This document shows positions 1 through 7,880 of a DNA stretch of 64,000 bases, one piece after another; position 1 is the first letter of the stretch, and each line of letters opens with the position of its first letter. Origin of the DNA: Cuneatibacter caecimuris (GTDB taxonomy: Bacteria > Bacillota > Clostridia > Lachnospirales > Lachnospiraceae). The stretch spans positions 1,270,534-1,334,533 of the forward strand of contig NZ_SGXF01000001.1 in NCBI RefSeq assembly GCF_004216775.1, written 5' to 3'. The notes beneath the pieces were generated by a model. The model did not search any database and was not told where the DNA came from. It was given only the letters and a program-made list of their open reading frames with translations. Both the position numbers and the translations under genes were made by a program.

Positions 1-1
1 T

Positions 2-1045
2 CTGATGAGTGTTCTGGGATTTATCTTTGCCCCTCAGATTATATCCGTTATGGGCGCCAACGAAGACTATTTCAATGACGCGGTGCTGTATTTCCGGATT
101 CTCATGTGCAGCATCCCTTTTACCGGACTGAATCTCACCATCAATGCGGCCCAGCGGGGCGTGGGCAAAACAAAAATTTCCATGGTGACGAATCTGATCG
201 CCAATCTGGTGAACCTGGTATTTAACTATCTGCTGATCAATGGAATCGGAATATTTCCAAAGCTGGGCGTGGCAGGCGCCGCTATCGCCACCGGTCTGGG
301 CGCCCTCACCGCCTGTATTATCGCCTTCTTTACGCTCCTGCGTCCCGGCGGGTACCTGACGATCCTCCATACAAAATTAAAGGACTGGAAATTTGACTCC
401 GCCACCATGCGGACCGTTGCCAATATCAGCAGCTCCGCTCTGGTAGAACAGGCTTTCATGCGCATCGGTTTTCTGGTCTATAATATGATGGTGGCCCGGC
501 TGGGCACCCTGGATTACGCCACTCACCTGATCTGCATGAATATATTGAACCTGTCCTTCTCCTTCGGCGACGGCTTCGGCGTGGCCGCCTCCTCCCTGGT
601 AGGGCAGAGTCTGGGAGCGAAACGGCCTGATCTGGCTAAAATCTACGGAAAAACCGGGCAGAGGATCGCCTGTTCTATTTCTTTTCTGCTCTGTGTGATC
701 TTCCTGGTGTTCCGGTACCAGTTTATGGGCTGGTTCACCAATGATCCGGGAGTGATTTCATTGGGCGGGATTATCATGTGCCTGGTATCCGGCATCACTT
801 TTGCCCAGACCTCCCAGGTGGTGATTTCCGGCTGCCTGCGGGGCGCGGGGGACACCCGTTTTGTCGCCCTGGTATCCATGATCAGCATTACCTTCGTCCG
901 GCCTTTCCTCACCTGGCTGCTGTGTTTCCCTATGGGCTACGGGCTGATCGGGGCCTGGGTCGGCGTCGCCATCGACCAGGTGATCCGGCTTGTGATGAAT
1001 TACTGGAGATTTAATCAGGGGAAGTGGAAGTATATTCAGATCTGA
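2..1045 (+). CDS. MATE family efflux transporter, C-terminal part (cut by window start)
   Basis: This is a multidrug/toxin exporter of the MATE family, a cation-coupled antiporter in the cytoplasmic membrane. The reading frame is open at the left edge, so the true start lies outside the window; about 347 of a usual 440-460 residues are present. The visible part has alternating hydrophobic helices, including the MATE-like segment FRILMCSIPFTGLNLTINAAQRG and the second-half motif GAGDTRFVALVSMI, where half-repeats of the family meet. The substrate cannot be told from sequence. A strong intrinsic terminator follows directly, so transcription of this gene ends before the downstream AraC regulator. 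The family is certain; the specific role is not. Confidence 0.9.
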   Translation: MMSVLGFIFAPQIISVMGANEDYFNDAVLYFRILMCSIPFTGLNLTINAAQRGVGKTKISMVTNLIANLVNLVFNYLLINGIGIFPKLGVAGAAIATGLGALTACIIAFFTLLRPGGYLTILHTKLKDWKFDSATMRTVANISSSALVEQAFMRIGFLVYNMMVARLGTLDYATHLICMNILNLSFSFGDGFGVAASSLVGQSLGAKRPDLAKIYGKTGQRIACSISFLLCVIFLVFRYQFMGWFTNDPGVISLGGIIMCLVSGITFAQTSQVVISGCLRGAGDTRFVALVSMISITFVRPFLTWLLCFPMGYGLIGAWVGVAIDQVIRLVMNYWRFNQGKWKYIQI

Positions 1046-1059
1046 AATATAATTGGAAA

Positions 1060-1106
1060 GGCCATTCTCAAAGCAGAACATCCGCTGCTTTCAGGATGGC
1101 CTTTTT
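1060..1106 (+). terminator. Intrinsic terminator of the MATE gene
   Basis: The arms GGCCATTCTCAAAGCAG and CTGCTTTCAGGATGGCC pair with a short bulge around a four-base loop, followed by CTTTTTA. It begins 15 bases after the MATE stop codon. Confidence 0.85.
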
Positions 1107-1175
1107 ATTGATCTGGAAAACCTGTTCAACCGTTCATAGCCCCCCCTTCCCGGACACATCATGTCACAAAAAGAC

Positions 1176-1204
1176 AGGACACGCCTATACAGGTCTGATA
1201 TACT
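1176..1204 (+). promoter_or_regulatory. Candidate promoter of the first AraC-family gene
   Basis: AGGACA (1176-1181) and TATACT (1199-1204) are separated by 17 bases. The -35 is two mismatches from consensus. The predicted leader is only about 15 bases, so the ribosome binding site AAGGAGG lies almost at the mRNA 5' end. Confidence 0.5.
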
Positions 1205-1225
1205 ATTGGAAAAGGAGGTCGCAGC

Positions 1226-2638
1226 ATGGATTGGATCAATGTTGTACAAAAATCGCTGAATTATATCGAAGACCATTTGCTGGAAAATATTAATTCGGAA
1301 AGTGTCGCCAAAAGCGTCTTTACATCCAGCGCCTATTTTCAAAAAATATTCAGCATTGTAACAGGTTATACCGTAGCGGATTACATCAGAAACCGCAGGC
1401 TGTCGCTGGCCGGGGAAGAAATCGCATCCGGCAGAACCAGAGTTCTGGACGCCGCGCTAAAATTTGGCTACGAAACACCGGAAAGCTTTACAAAAGCCTT
1501 TTCCCGCTTTCACGGCGTCACACCGTCCTCAGCGCAGAAATCTTCCTGCAGCCTGAACTACTTTTCTCCCATGAATATACAGATCAATGTAGAAGGAGGT
1601 TTTATCATGACGAGAAGGCTCATCCCGAATGTGGAAAAACTTTACGAGAACAAGTCAGAAAATTATATGTTTCCCAGCTGCATGCGCTCCGCCATGTCTG
1701 CGCTCAATGAAGATCAGGCCTTTGATTTTTCTTTTTTTGCCGGAGTGACCGGGGATCTCTTTACCCAAATCTGGCTGGAACCAAAGTGGCGGTATAACGA
1801 TTCCTACTCCAACGTCTGCAAAGACACTCAGCTTCCCATTCAATATGCTTTTGACGCCTGCGGCTATGAGTACGCCTATGCCGGCCGGGAGGAAATCCGG
1901 AAAAACAAGTCCGGCTGGCTTAAAAAAATTGTAGAATCAATTGACAAGGGCCTTCCGGTACTGACATTCGGCATTGTGGGGCCGCCCGTCTGTTCCATCA
2001 TCTGCGGCTATGCAGAAAAGGGCGATATGCTGATCGGCTGGTCTCAGTTCACGGGAGAAAAAACGGAGGAGGAGATATTTGACGACGCCTTTTCCGAAAA
2101 TTATTTTCAGGTAAAAGACGGTTTGGACCGCTCAGAAGCGCTGATCTTTTTCGAAAAGAAAAAAGACAGGCCCACAATTGCCCAAAGTATGAAAAAATCC
2201 ATCCTGAACATTCCGGCCCTGGCCTCTTTAGAATCCACCTCTCAAATCTATTTTGGCAGAAACGCTTTTCAGGCCTGGGCGGATTCGCTGATGCAGGATG
2301 AATATTTCCAAAATGAAGAGATGTTGGACGGCCCGCTGGATACTTACAGGAGCTGCGTGGTACAGACAGGGACTAATTTGTACCATATTGAAGCTTACTT
2401 AGAAAGGGCGCTGGCCTTATGCCCTGGTATGGCTTTGCAGATTGAAAATCTTAAAGCTTTGTTCCTGAAAGAAAAGGAGGCGTTTGACAGGATGATTGAA
2501 TTCCAGGGCGGGTTTTTCCTGGAGGCAAACAGGGCAGCGCTGCTGGACAGAGCGTTCCGGATTTCTCTCTCTGAATATGTGGAGGAAATCGGGCGGCTGT
2601 ATGAGGATGCTGCAAGGTCAATTGCCGGAAACAAATGA
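1226..2638 (+). CDS. AraC-family regulator fused to a large C39/BtrH-like C-terminal domain
   Basis: The protein has 470 residues. Residues 1-110 are a two-HTH AraC/XylS DNA-binding domain (IRNRRLSLAGEEI and AALKFGYETPESFTKAFSRFHG), placed at the N-terminus as in Rob/SoxS-like clostridial regulators. Residues 128-470 are not a GyrI-like domain. They weakly resemble the papain-like/BtrH N-terminal fold: a Cys at PSCMRSAM, then KGLPVLTFGIVGPP and ICGYAEKGDMLIGWSQF. I assign that domain only tentatively. The start has AAGGAGG seven bases upstream. Inside the gene, AAGGAGG at 1593-1599 sits seven bases before an in-frame ATG at 1607 (codon 128), so the C-terminal domain could also be translated on its own as about 343 residues. 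The HTH part aligns without gaps with the regulator at 44870. The likely role is ligand-responsive transcription control; the ligand is unknown. Confidence 0.85.
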   Translation: MDWINVVQKSLNYIEDHLLENINSESVAKSVFTSSAYFQKIFSIVTGYTVADYIRNRRLSLAGEEIASGRTRVLDAALKFGYETPESFTKAFSRFHGVTPSSAQKSSCSLNYFSPMNIQINVEGGFIMTRRLIPNVEKLYENKSENYMFPSCMRSAMSALNEDQAFDFSFFAGVTGDLFTQIWLEPKWRYNDSYSNVCKDTQLPIQYAFDACGYEYAYAGREEIRKNKSGWLKKIVESIDKGLPVLTFGIVGPPVCSIICGYAEKGDMLIGWSQFTGEKTEEEIFDDAFSENYFQVKDGLDRSEALIFFEKKKDRPTIAQSMKKSILNIPALASLESTSQIYFGRNAFQAWADSLMQDEYFQNEEMLDGPLDTYRSCVVQTGTNLYHIEAYLERALALCPGMALQIENLKALFLKEKEAFDRMIEFQGGFFLEANRAALLDRAFRISLSEYVEEIGRLYEDAARSIAGNK

Positions 2639-2680
2639 TTGGGTAATGGGATTTGTCGCATTAATTACAAAAAGGGAGTC

Positions 2681-2763
2681 GCAAAGAGGCGGAAGAGAAA
2701 ACTCCGGGGGCTCGATGCCTTGCGGCAAATAGCCCCCTCCGTTTTGTCTTCCGCCTCTCTGCC
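2681..2763 (+). repeat. Palindromic intergenic element, copy 1
   Basis: The arms at 2681-2702 and 2741-2762 pair at 20 of 22 positions (GCAAAGAGGCGGAAG with CTTCCGCCTCTCTGC). An inner stem pairs GGGGGCT with AGCCCCC. A homologous element lies at 45759-45836, in each case just after an AraC-family gene. It may act as a terminator, but the T-run is only GGGCTTTTTT further on, and the conservation of the stem sequence suggests a dispersed palindromic repeat or a structured RNA tail. Confidence 0.7.
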
Positions 2764-2836
2764 GGGCTTTTTTCTGGCGGAGGATGGAGGGAGGATCATT
2801 TTTTCATCCAAAACAGGGCTTTTGAAGGTTGTTGTA

Positions 2837-2883
2837 TCAAAAAGGAACTGCTCGCTATTTTTTTGCGGCAGTTCCTTTTTTGA
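2837..2883. terminator. Bidirectional intrinsic terminator between AraC gene and darA
   Basis: TCAAAAAGGAACTGC and GCAGTTCCTTTTTGA form a perfect 15-base-pair stem around a 16-base loop, with A and T tracts on the two sides. It ends five bases from the darA stop codon and serves darA on the minus strand; it can also stop transcripts from the AraC side. Confidence 0.85.
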
Positions 2884-2887
2884 TTTG

Positions 2888-3214
2888 TCAGATTTTTTCG
2901 AAGCGCTCTACATCCAGCACAAAGATTGTAGCTCCGCCCACATCTACGGAAATGGGGAAAGAGGTGTAACTGGGCATTCCGACCATGGGAGCGGATGTGG
3001 CGATAATCTGCTTTCTGGAACCGCACTGTCCTTTAATTACTTCAATGGCATGGCTTACCTTATCTTCGTCTGTACCAATCATCAGCGTTGTGTTCCCGGA
3101 ACGCAGGAAGCCTCCGGTTGAGGACATCTTTGTTACGCTGTATCCCTCTTTGTTCAGCTCGCTCATCACGGTCCCGCCGTCCTCATCTCTGACTATCGCA
3201 AAAATCAGTTTCAT
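2888..3214 (-). CDS. darA: Cyclic-di-AMP receptor DarA/PstA (YaaQ family)
   Basis: This PII-like trimeric protein of 108 residues binds cyclic di-AMP, the nucleotide that controls potassium and osmolyte balance in Firmicutes. The family pattern is clear: MKLIFAIVRDEDGG at the N-terminus, the T-rich segment SSTGGFLRSGNTTLMIG that lines the ligand pocket, and VGGATIFVLDVERF at the C-terminus. I chose the ATG at 3214 because GGGAG lies eight bases upstream; the ATG at 3220 would leave only two bases. In Bacillus this gene sits next to holB and yaaT, whereas here it is alone about 50 kb from that cluster. Potassium transporter genes trkA/trkH, another class of c-di-AMP target, are 8-10 kb away. 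Confidence 0.92.
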   Translation of the reverse strand: MKLIFAIVRDEDGGTVMSELNKEGYSVTKMSSTGGFLRSGNTTLMIGTDEDKVSHAIEVIKGQCGSRKQIIATSAPMVGMPSYTSFPISVDVGGATIFVLDVERFEKI

Positions 3215-3316
3215 ATCCATCTCTCCCTTCTAAGTCTCAATTTCAGCTGGCACTGCAAATTAGTAATTTTGTTTCCTTTAGTGTACCACATTTTTCAGAA
3301 AAATGGAATCAAAAAT

Positions 3317-4090
3317 TTATAAATTTTTCCAGTAAAGCGTTAAGATATATTCATTATTTTTCCAGCTGCGCTCTGAGATCAGTTCTGATACCTGCAGGTC
3401 TGCCGTCAGCCAGAGTTCTTCTGCCGCCAGCATCATATGATAGAGCACGATGCCCATATTGACATCCCGCATCCGCTCCAGGGTTTTTAAGCCCAGACGT
3501 TCTTTTCTTGCAAACAGGTGGATTCTGTTCCGGTATACTACGAAACGCCAGGGCTGGGAGTTCATGGAGGAAGGCGCCATCCTGGCCGCGCGGAGAATCG
3601 TGCGGGATTCCTCGCTGAGCTTATCTTTGCAGGCGGCAAGTTTTTCCAGGGACAGGCGGCTGGCTTCTTCGGGCTCTCTGAACGTCTCTTCGGATATCCC
3701 GAATGCTACCAAAAACAAAAGTTTCAGCTCCGGCTGCGTCTCCGGAGGCTGCTCTTTCAGCCTCGCCAGCCCCTGATAGCAGGTTCCGACCTCCCGGGAC
3801 GCCAGATACAGCGTCAGCTGCTCCGCCAGATATCCCGCGCTGCACCGCCCCAGCATGGTATCCTGCCCGAAAAAAGCCAGATAATACGGCGCTTCCACCC
3901 GGCCCGGCCCGCTTACCGCGCCTGGCTGTTCCTTCCTATCCACCAACAGGATGCGAAATGGCTCGCTCCGGTACAGGGGCATGACCTGCATCATATATTT
4001 TTTCAGATTATCCAGTAGTCTCTCCGGCAGCGGGTCTTTGGAAAAATGCCGCACCGAACGGCGGTAAAATATCGCCTCATATTGTTCCAT
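3317..4090 (-). CDS. Nitroreductase family protein (putative TM-nitroreductase type)
   Basis: This 257-residue protein belongs to the FMN-dependent nitroreductase fold. The N-terminal YEAIFYRRSVRHFSKDPL is the usual RRSVR FMN-phosphate contact, and APSSMNSQPWRFVVYRNRIHLF near residue 170 is the second conserved flavin segment. The order resembles a two-half nitroreductase in which the first half covers residues 1-140. The substrate is unknown; the family reduces nitro compounds or quinones with NAD(P)H. It lies 28 bases downstream of pepF and is probably cotranscribed with it. No clear U-rich terminator follows, only a short CATTTTTC/GAAAAATG dyad at 3289-3305. Confidence 0.85.
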   Translation of the reverse strand: MEQYEAIFYRRSVRHFSKDPLPERLLDNLKKYMMQVMPLYRSEPFRILLVDRKEQPGAVSGPGRVEAPYYLAFFGQDTMLGRCSAGYLAEQLTLYLASREVGTCYQGLARLKEQPPETQPELKLLFLVAFGISEETFREPEEASRLSLEKLAACKDKLSEESRTILRAARMAPSSMNSQPWRFVVYRNRIHLFARKERLGLKTLERMRDVNMGIVLYHMMLAAEELWLTADLQVSELISERSWKNNEYILTLYWKNL

Positions 4091-4118
4091 CTTTCTGCGC
4101 CTCCAGCTTTTCTGACCG

Positions 4119-5909
4119 TCAGATCAGGGACTTGAATTCCTCCAGCAGCTCCCGGAACACCTTCAGCGCCCGGTCCACCGGTTCCGGCGTGGAGAGATCT
4201 ACGCCTGCTGTTTTCAATAAATCAATGGGATCCTTGGAGCATCCTCCCTTTAAAAATTCCTTGTATTTTTCCACTGCAGTCTGCCCTTCTTCCAGAATCT
4301 TATCCGACAGCGCAATGGCTGCGGAGAATCCGGTGGCATATTGATAGACATAAAACGGCGTATAGAAATGAGGGATTCTGGCCCATTCCCTGCCGATCTC
4401 CTGATCCTCTTCCATCGACGGCCCGAAATATTTCTGGTTGATATCCAGATACAGGGAACAAAGTGCTTCGAAAGTAAGGGTCTCGCCCTTTGCTTCTTTC
4501 TCATGGGCCTTCAGCTCAAATTCCGCGAACTGGGTCTGGCGGAACAGGGTTCCTCTGAATTTCTCCAGGAAATGGTTCAGCAGATATTTGCGTTCCTCCG
4601 CATCTCCGGATTTTTTCAGCAGATAGCGGATCAGCAGAGCCTCATTGCAGGTAGACGCCACTTCGGCCACAAATATTTTATATTCAGCATACACGGCAGG
4701 CTGATTCCCGCCGGAATAATAGCTGTGAATCGCATGCCCCATCTCGTGAGCCAGGGTAAAGACATCATTGAGGTTTTCCTGGTAATTCAGCAGGACGTAG
4801 GGATGCGTCCCATATGCTCCCCAGGAGTATGCGCCGGAACGCTTTCCTTCATTCTCATAAATATCAATCCAGCGGTTTTCATATCCTTCTTTTAAAATGC
4901 TCCTGTATTCATCTCCCAGAGGCTCCAATCCGTCAAATACCACCTGTTTTGCCTCTTCGAAAGAATACTTCTTATCCGGCACATCCACCACCGGAACATA
5001 TACATCGTACATATGCAGTTCATCAGTCCCCAGAAGTTTTTTTCTGAGCGCAACATAGTCGTGCAGGGCAGGCAGGTTCTGATGTACAGAAGAAATCAAG
5101 CTGTCATACACCTGTTCCGGTACGTTGGCATCGTCCAGGAAATAGGCCCTCGCGGAACTGTAGCGCCTTGCTTTTGCAAAAAAAGCCGCCTCTTTTACAT
5201 TTGCAGCAAATGTGGCTGCCAGGGTATTTCCAAACTGGCCGTATGTTCCGTAAACACTTTCAAATGCCGCTTTTCTCACCGATCTGTCCCTGCTCTCTAA
5301 AAGCCGCACATAACTTCCATGGGTGACGGGAATTTCCTCTCCGTTTTCATCCTTAACAGAAGGGAATTTCAGGTCCGCATTATTCATCACATTGAAAATA
5401 TTGCTGCTCTGGCCCACCTCTCTGGCCGAACTGAGCAGCTCCTCCTGCTCCCGGGACAGCACATGGGATTTTTTCCTCATCATATCCTGCAGCGCGCGGC
5501 CATACAACGCCAGGCCCCGGTCCTCCCTGAGCCACTGCTGCACCTGCATCTCTTCCAGCCCCAGAATTTCAGGCACCAAAAAGGCCGCCGCTTCTTGCGC
5601 TCTGACAGCCAGGGACTGCACTCTCATTTTCATATCCTGATAAAATCCGTTGCCCGTATCTTCATCAGACCGCTGAGAAGCATATACAACCAGCCGGTCA
5701 AGACGTGTATACAGGCCGTAGAAATAATCCAGCGCCTCTTTCAGCTCTCCCGCGGAATTTCCCAGCCTGCCGGCAAATCCAGTAAGCACAGGAAGCGCTG
5801 ACTCCACTGCTGACAGCTCTTTTTCCCACAGTTCATCTGTTTCAAAAAGGTCCTCCAGACGCCAGGTATCTTCCTCCCGCTGGTCTTTTCTTTTCATCAA
5901 TTCAGCCAT
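4119..5909 (-). CDS. pepF: Oligoendopeptidase F (M3 family)
   Basis: This cytoplasmic zinc metallopeptidase hydrolyses oligopeptides of about 7-17 residues. The zinc site HEMGH lies at about residues 388-392, followed by AIHSYYSG; the third ligand region is the downstream EVASTCNEALL. At 596 residues it is of normal length for PepF. I moved the start to the ATG at 5909 because GGAGG lies 11 bases before it, while a longer open frame to 5951 has no ribosome binding site. The resulting N-terminus (MAELMKRKDQREEDTWRLEDLF) also matches the family, which usually begins just before TW.LEDLF. It is the first gene of a two-gene unit with the nitroreductase-like gene. Confidence 0.95.
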   Translation of the reverse strand: MAELMKRKDQREEDTWRLEDLFETDELWEKELSAVESALPVLTGFAGRLGNSAGELKEALDYFYGLYTRLDRLVVYASQRSDEDTGNGFYQDMKMRVQSLAVRAQEAAAFLVPEILGLEEMQVQQWLREDRGLALYGRALQDMMRKKSHVLSREQEELLSSAREVGQSSNIFNVMNNADLKFPSVKDENGEEIPVTHGSYVRLLESRDRSVRKAAFESVYGTYGQFGNTLAATFAANVKEAAFFAKARRYSSARAYFLDDANVPEQVYDSLISSVHQNLPALHDYVALRKKLLGTDELHMYDVYVPVVDVPDKKYSFEEAKQVVFDGLEPLGDEYRSILKEGYENRWIDIYENEGKRSGAYSWGAYGTHPYVLLNYQENLNDVFTLAHEMGHAIHSYYSGGNQPAVYAEYKIFVAEVASTCNEALLIRYLLKKSGDAEERKYLLNHFLEKFRGTLFRQTQFAEFELKAHEKEAKGETLTFEALCSLYLDINQKYFGPSMEEDQEIGREWARIPHFYTPFYVYQYATGFSAAIALSDKILEEGQTAVEKYKEFLKGGCSKDPIDLLKTAGVDLSTPEPVDRALKVFRELLEEFKSLI

Positions 5910-6005
5910 ATTTTTTAAATCCTCCAGTTGTATTTTCCTAACTAACAGCATATCACATTTTCACCCGATAAAAAAGAGAAAATACGCCTTTCTTTTTAAT
6001 TTCAG

Positions 6006-6034
6006 TTGACAAAATGCACAATGGCTGATATACT
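6006..6034 (+). promoter_or_regulatory. Consensus promoter of the DEAD-box helicase gene
   Basis: TTGACA (6006-6011) and TATACT (6029-6034) are separated by exactly 17 bases. This predicts an mRNA start near 6041 and a leader of about 87 bases. Confidence 0.85.
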
Positions 6035-6050
6035 TACCCGACAGGGTTAA

Positions 6051-6088
6051 GAGGGGTTGTAAAATTCTCGTAATTTTGCAATACCCTC
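6051..6088 (+). promoter_or_regulatory. Hairpin in the helicase mRNA leader
   Basis: GAGGGGTTGTAAAATT and AATTTTGCAATACCCTC form a long stem with one or two bulges around a five-base loop. It starts about ten bases after the predicted transcription start, with no proper T-run behind it, so it is a leader structure rather than a terminator. A role in cold-shock control or helicase autoregulation is an inference. Confidence 0.6.
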
Positions 6089-6127
6089 ATTTTATGATGA
6101 AGAAAGTGAAGAAAGACGAGGTTTTAC

Positions 6128-7723
6128 ATGGAAACAATTAAATTTGAAGAATTGCAGCTGGACGACAGAATCCTGCGCGCAGTAGGAGACATGGGATTTG
6201 AGGAAGCATCCGCAATCCAGGCGCAGGCAATCCCGGTGGAGCTGGAAGGCCACGATATGATCGGCCAGGCACAGACCGGAACAGGAAAAACAGCTGCTTT
6301 CGGAATCCCCCTGCTGATGAAAACTGATCCAAAAGATAAACACCTGCAGGCTATCGTCCTCTGTCCCACCAGAGAACTGGCCATCCAGGTGGCAGATGAA
6401 ATCCGCAATCTGGCTAAATATATGCACGGCGTCAAAGTCCTGCCTATTTATGGCGGCCAGGATATTGTCAAGCAGATCCGCTCCCTGAAAGCCGGGACGC
6501 AGATCATGGTAGGAACTCCCGGACGTGTGATGGACCATATGCGCAGAAAAACTGTGAAATTTGATCACGTGCACACTGTGGTTCTGGACGAAGCTGATGA
6601 AATGCTGAATATGGGTTTCATCGACGATATCCGCACGATTCTGGCGGAAGTGCCGGAGGAACGGCAGACAGTGCTGTTTTCCGCCACCATGCCTCAGGCC
6701 ATTCAGGACATTGCAAGACAGTTCCAGAATAATCCCGTAACCGTGCGTGTACTGAAAAAAGAACTGACTGTTCCGAAAATTGAACAGTATTATTATATGG
6801 TCCGTCCCAGGAACAAGCTGGAGGTGCTCTGCCGCCTGCTGGATATGTATAATCCCAGGCTTTCCCTGATTTTCTGCAATACAAAGCATCAGGTGGATGA
6901 ACTGACTGAGGCGCTTCAGGGCCGGGGATATTTTGCCGAAGGCCTCCACGGGGATCTGAAGCAGGCGCAGCGCGACCGGGTCATGAAGGGATTCCGCAGC
7001 GGGCGCACAGATATTCTGGTGGCTACCGACGTAGCTGCCCGGGGCATTGATGTGGACGACGTGGAAGCGGTTTTCAACTATGACATTCCTCAGGATGACG
7101 AGTATTATGTGCACCGAATCGGCAGGACCGGACGGGCTGGCAGAGACGGTCTGGCCTTCAGTCTGGTGGTGGGCAAGGAAGTTTATAAGCTGAAGGACAT
7201 CCAGCGTTACTGCAAGACCAAAATTCACGAGCGCCCCATCCCTTCCGCCAATGACGTGAACGCCATCCGTGTGGAGCATATTTTCAGCAGAATGAGCCGC
7301 CGCATCCAGGAAGAGGATCTGAGCGACCTGATCGAGCTGGTGGAGCAGAAGGTCAATGAAGAGGATTACTCTTCCATGGATCTGGCCGCTGCTTTTCTGA
7401 AGGAACTGCTGGGAGAATCTGAAAATGAATCCCTGAAGGCCGGAATTTCCTCTCCTGACCTGACTGATACGGGAGCCGAGGAAGGCATGGTCCGTCTGTT
7501 TATCAACATTGGCCGCAATCAGAAAGTGACGCCCGGCAATATTGTGGGCGCCATCGCAGGAGAGAGCGGGATGCCCGGGAACCTTGTGGGCGCTATCGAT
7601 GTATATGACAAATATACATTTGTGGATGTTCCCGCCGAATATGCCGGAGAAATCCTGCACGCCATGAAGAAATGTAAGATTAAGGGCAGAAACGTAAATG
7701 TGGAGCCTGCGAATCAGAGATAA
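6128..7723 (+). CDS. DEAD-box ATP-dependent RNA helicase with DbpA-type RNA-binding domain
   Basis: This 531-residue RNA helicase unwinds structured RNA, probably in ribosome assembly and mRNA turnover at low temperature. RecA domain 1 has the Q-motif (Gln31), Walker A AQTGTGKT at 48-55, PTRELA, DEAD and SAT. RecA domain 2 has VATDVAARGIDV and HRIGRTGRAG. Residues about 370-440 form the helical dimerization region seen in DeaD/CshA, and about 455-530 form a DbpA RNA-binding domain (MVRLFINIGRNQKVTPGNIVGAI). That architecture fits DeaD/CsdA-like enzymes, so deaD would be a reasonable name, but CshA or DbpA cannot be excluded. It is monocistronic, with a consensus promoter, a leader hairpin and a strong terminator. 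Confidence 0.95.
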   Translation: METIKFEELQLDDRILRAVGDMGFEEASAIQAQAIPVELEGHDMIGQAQTGTGKTAAFGIPLLMKTDPKDKHLQAIVLCPTRELAIQVADEIRNLAKYMHGVKVLPIYGGQDIVKQIRSLKAGTQIMVGTPGRVMDHMRRKTVKFDHVHTVVLDEADEMLNMGFIDDIRTILAEVPEERQTVLFSATMPQAIQDIARQFQNNPVTVRVLKKELTVPKIEQYYYMVRPRNKLEVLCRLLDMYNPRLSLIFCNTKHQVDELTEALQGRGYFAEGLHGDLKQAQRDRVMKGFRSGRTDILVATDVAARGIDVDDVEAVFNYDIPQDDEYYVHRIGRTGRAGRDGLAFSLVVGKEVYKLKDIQRYCKTKIHERPIPSANDVNAIRVEHIFSRMSRRIQEEDLSDLIELVEQKVNEEDYSSMDLAAAFLKELLGESENESLKAGISSPDLTDTGAEEGMVRLFINIGRNQKVTPGNIVGAIAGESGMPGNLVGAIDVYDKYTFVDVPAEYAGEILHAMKKCKIKGRNVNVEPANQR

Positions 7724-7770
7724 AAAATGTGGTTGTCGGTTAATACCGATTTTTAGCCTCTAACAGCCAG

Positions 7771-7842
7771 GGAGGAGATAATCCCATAGAGAAATCCGGG
7801 TTTTTTAGCCGGATTTCTCTATGGGATCGTCTCCTCCTTTTT
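7771..7842 (+). terminator. Strong terminator after the helicase gene
   Basis: GGAGGAGA, then ATCCCATAGAGAAATCCGG, pair with CCGGATTTCTCTATGGGAT and TCTCCTCC around a short loop, with TTTTT following. The stem is nearly 30 pairs long. It probably also isolates the helicase from the convergent ATPase gene. Confidence 0.85.
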
Positions 7843-7880
7843 CCTAAGTTGACCATTATTAACAACCTAGTAAATATTAA

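Noticed and set aside
6051..6088. Terminator before the helicase gene
   Set aside because: The hairpin lacks a T-run and lies downstream of a consensus promoter, so it is better explained as a leader structure.
6092..7660. 522-residue minus-strand open frame opposite the DEAD-box helicase
   Set aside because: It is the complement of a well-supported helicase gene, has no recognisable domain or ribosome binding site, and its composition (His, Phe, Ser, Gln) is typical of an antisense shadow.
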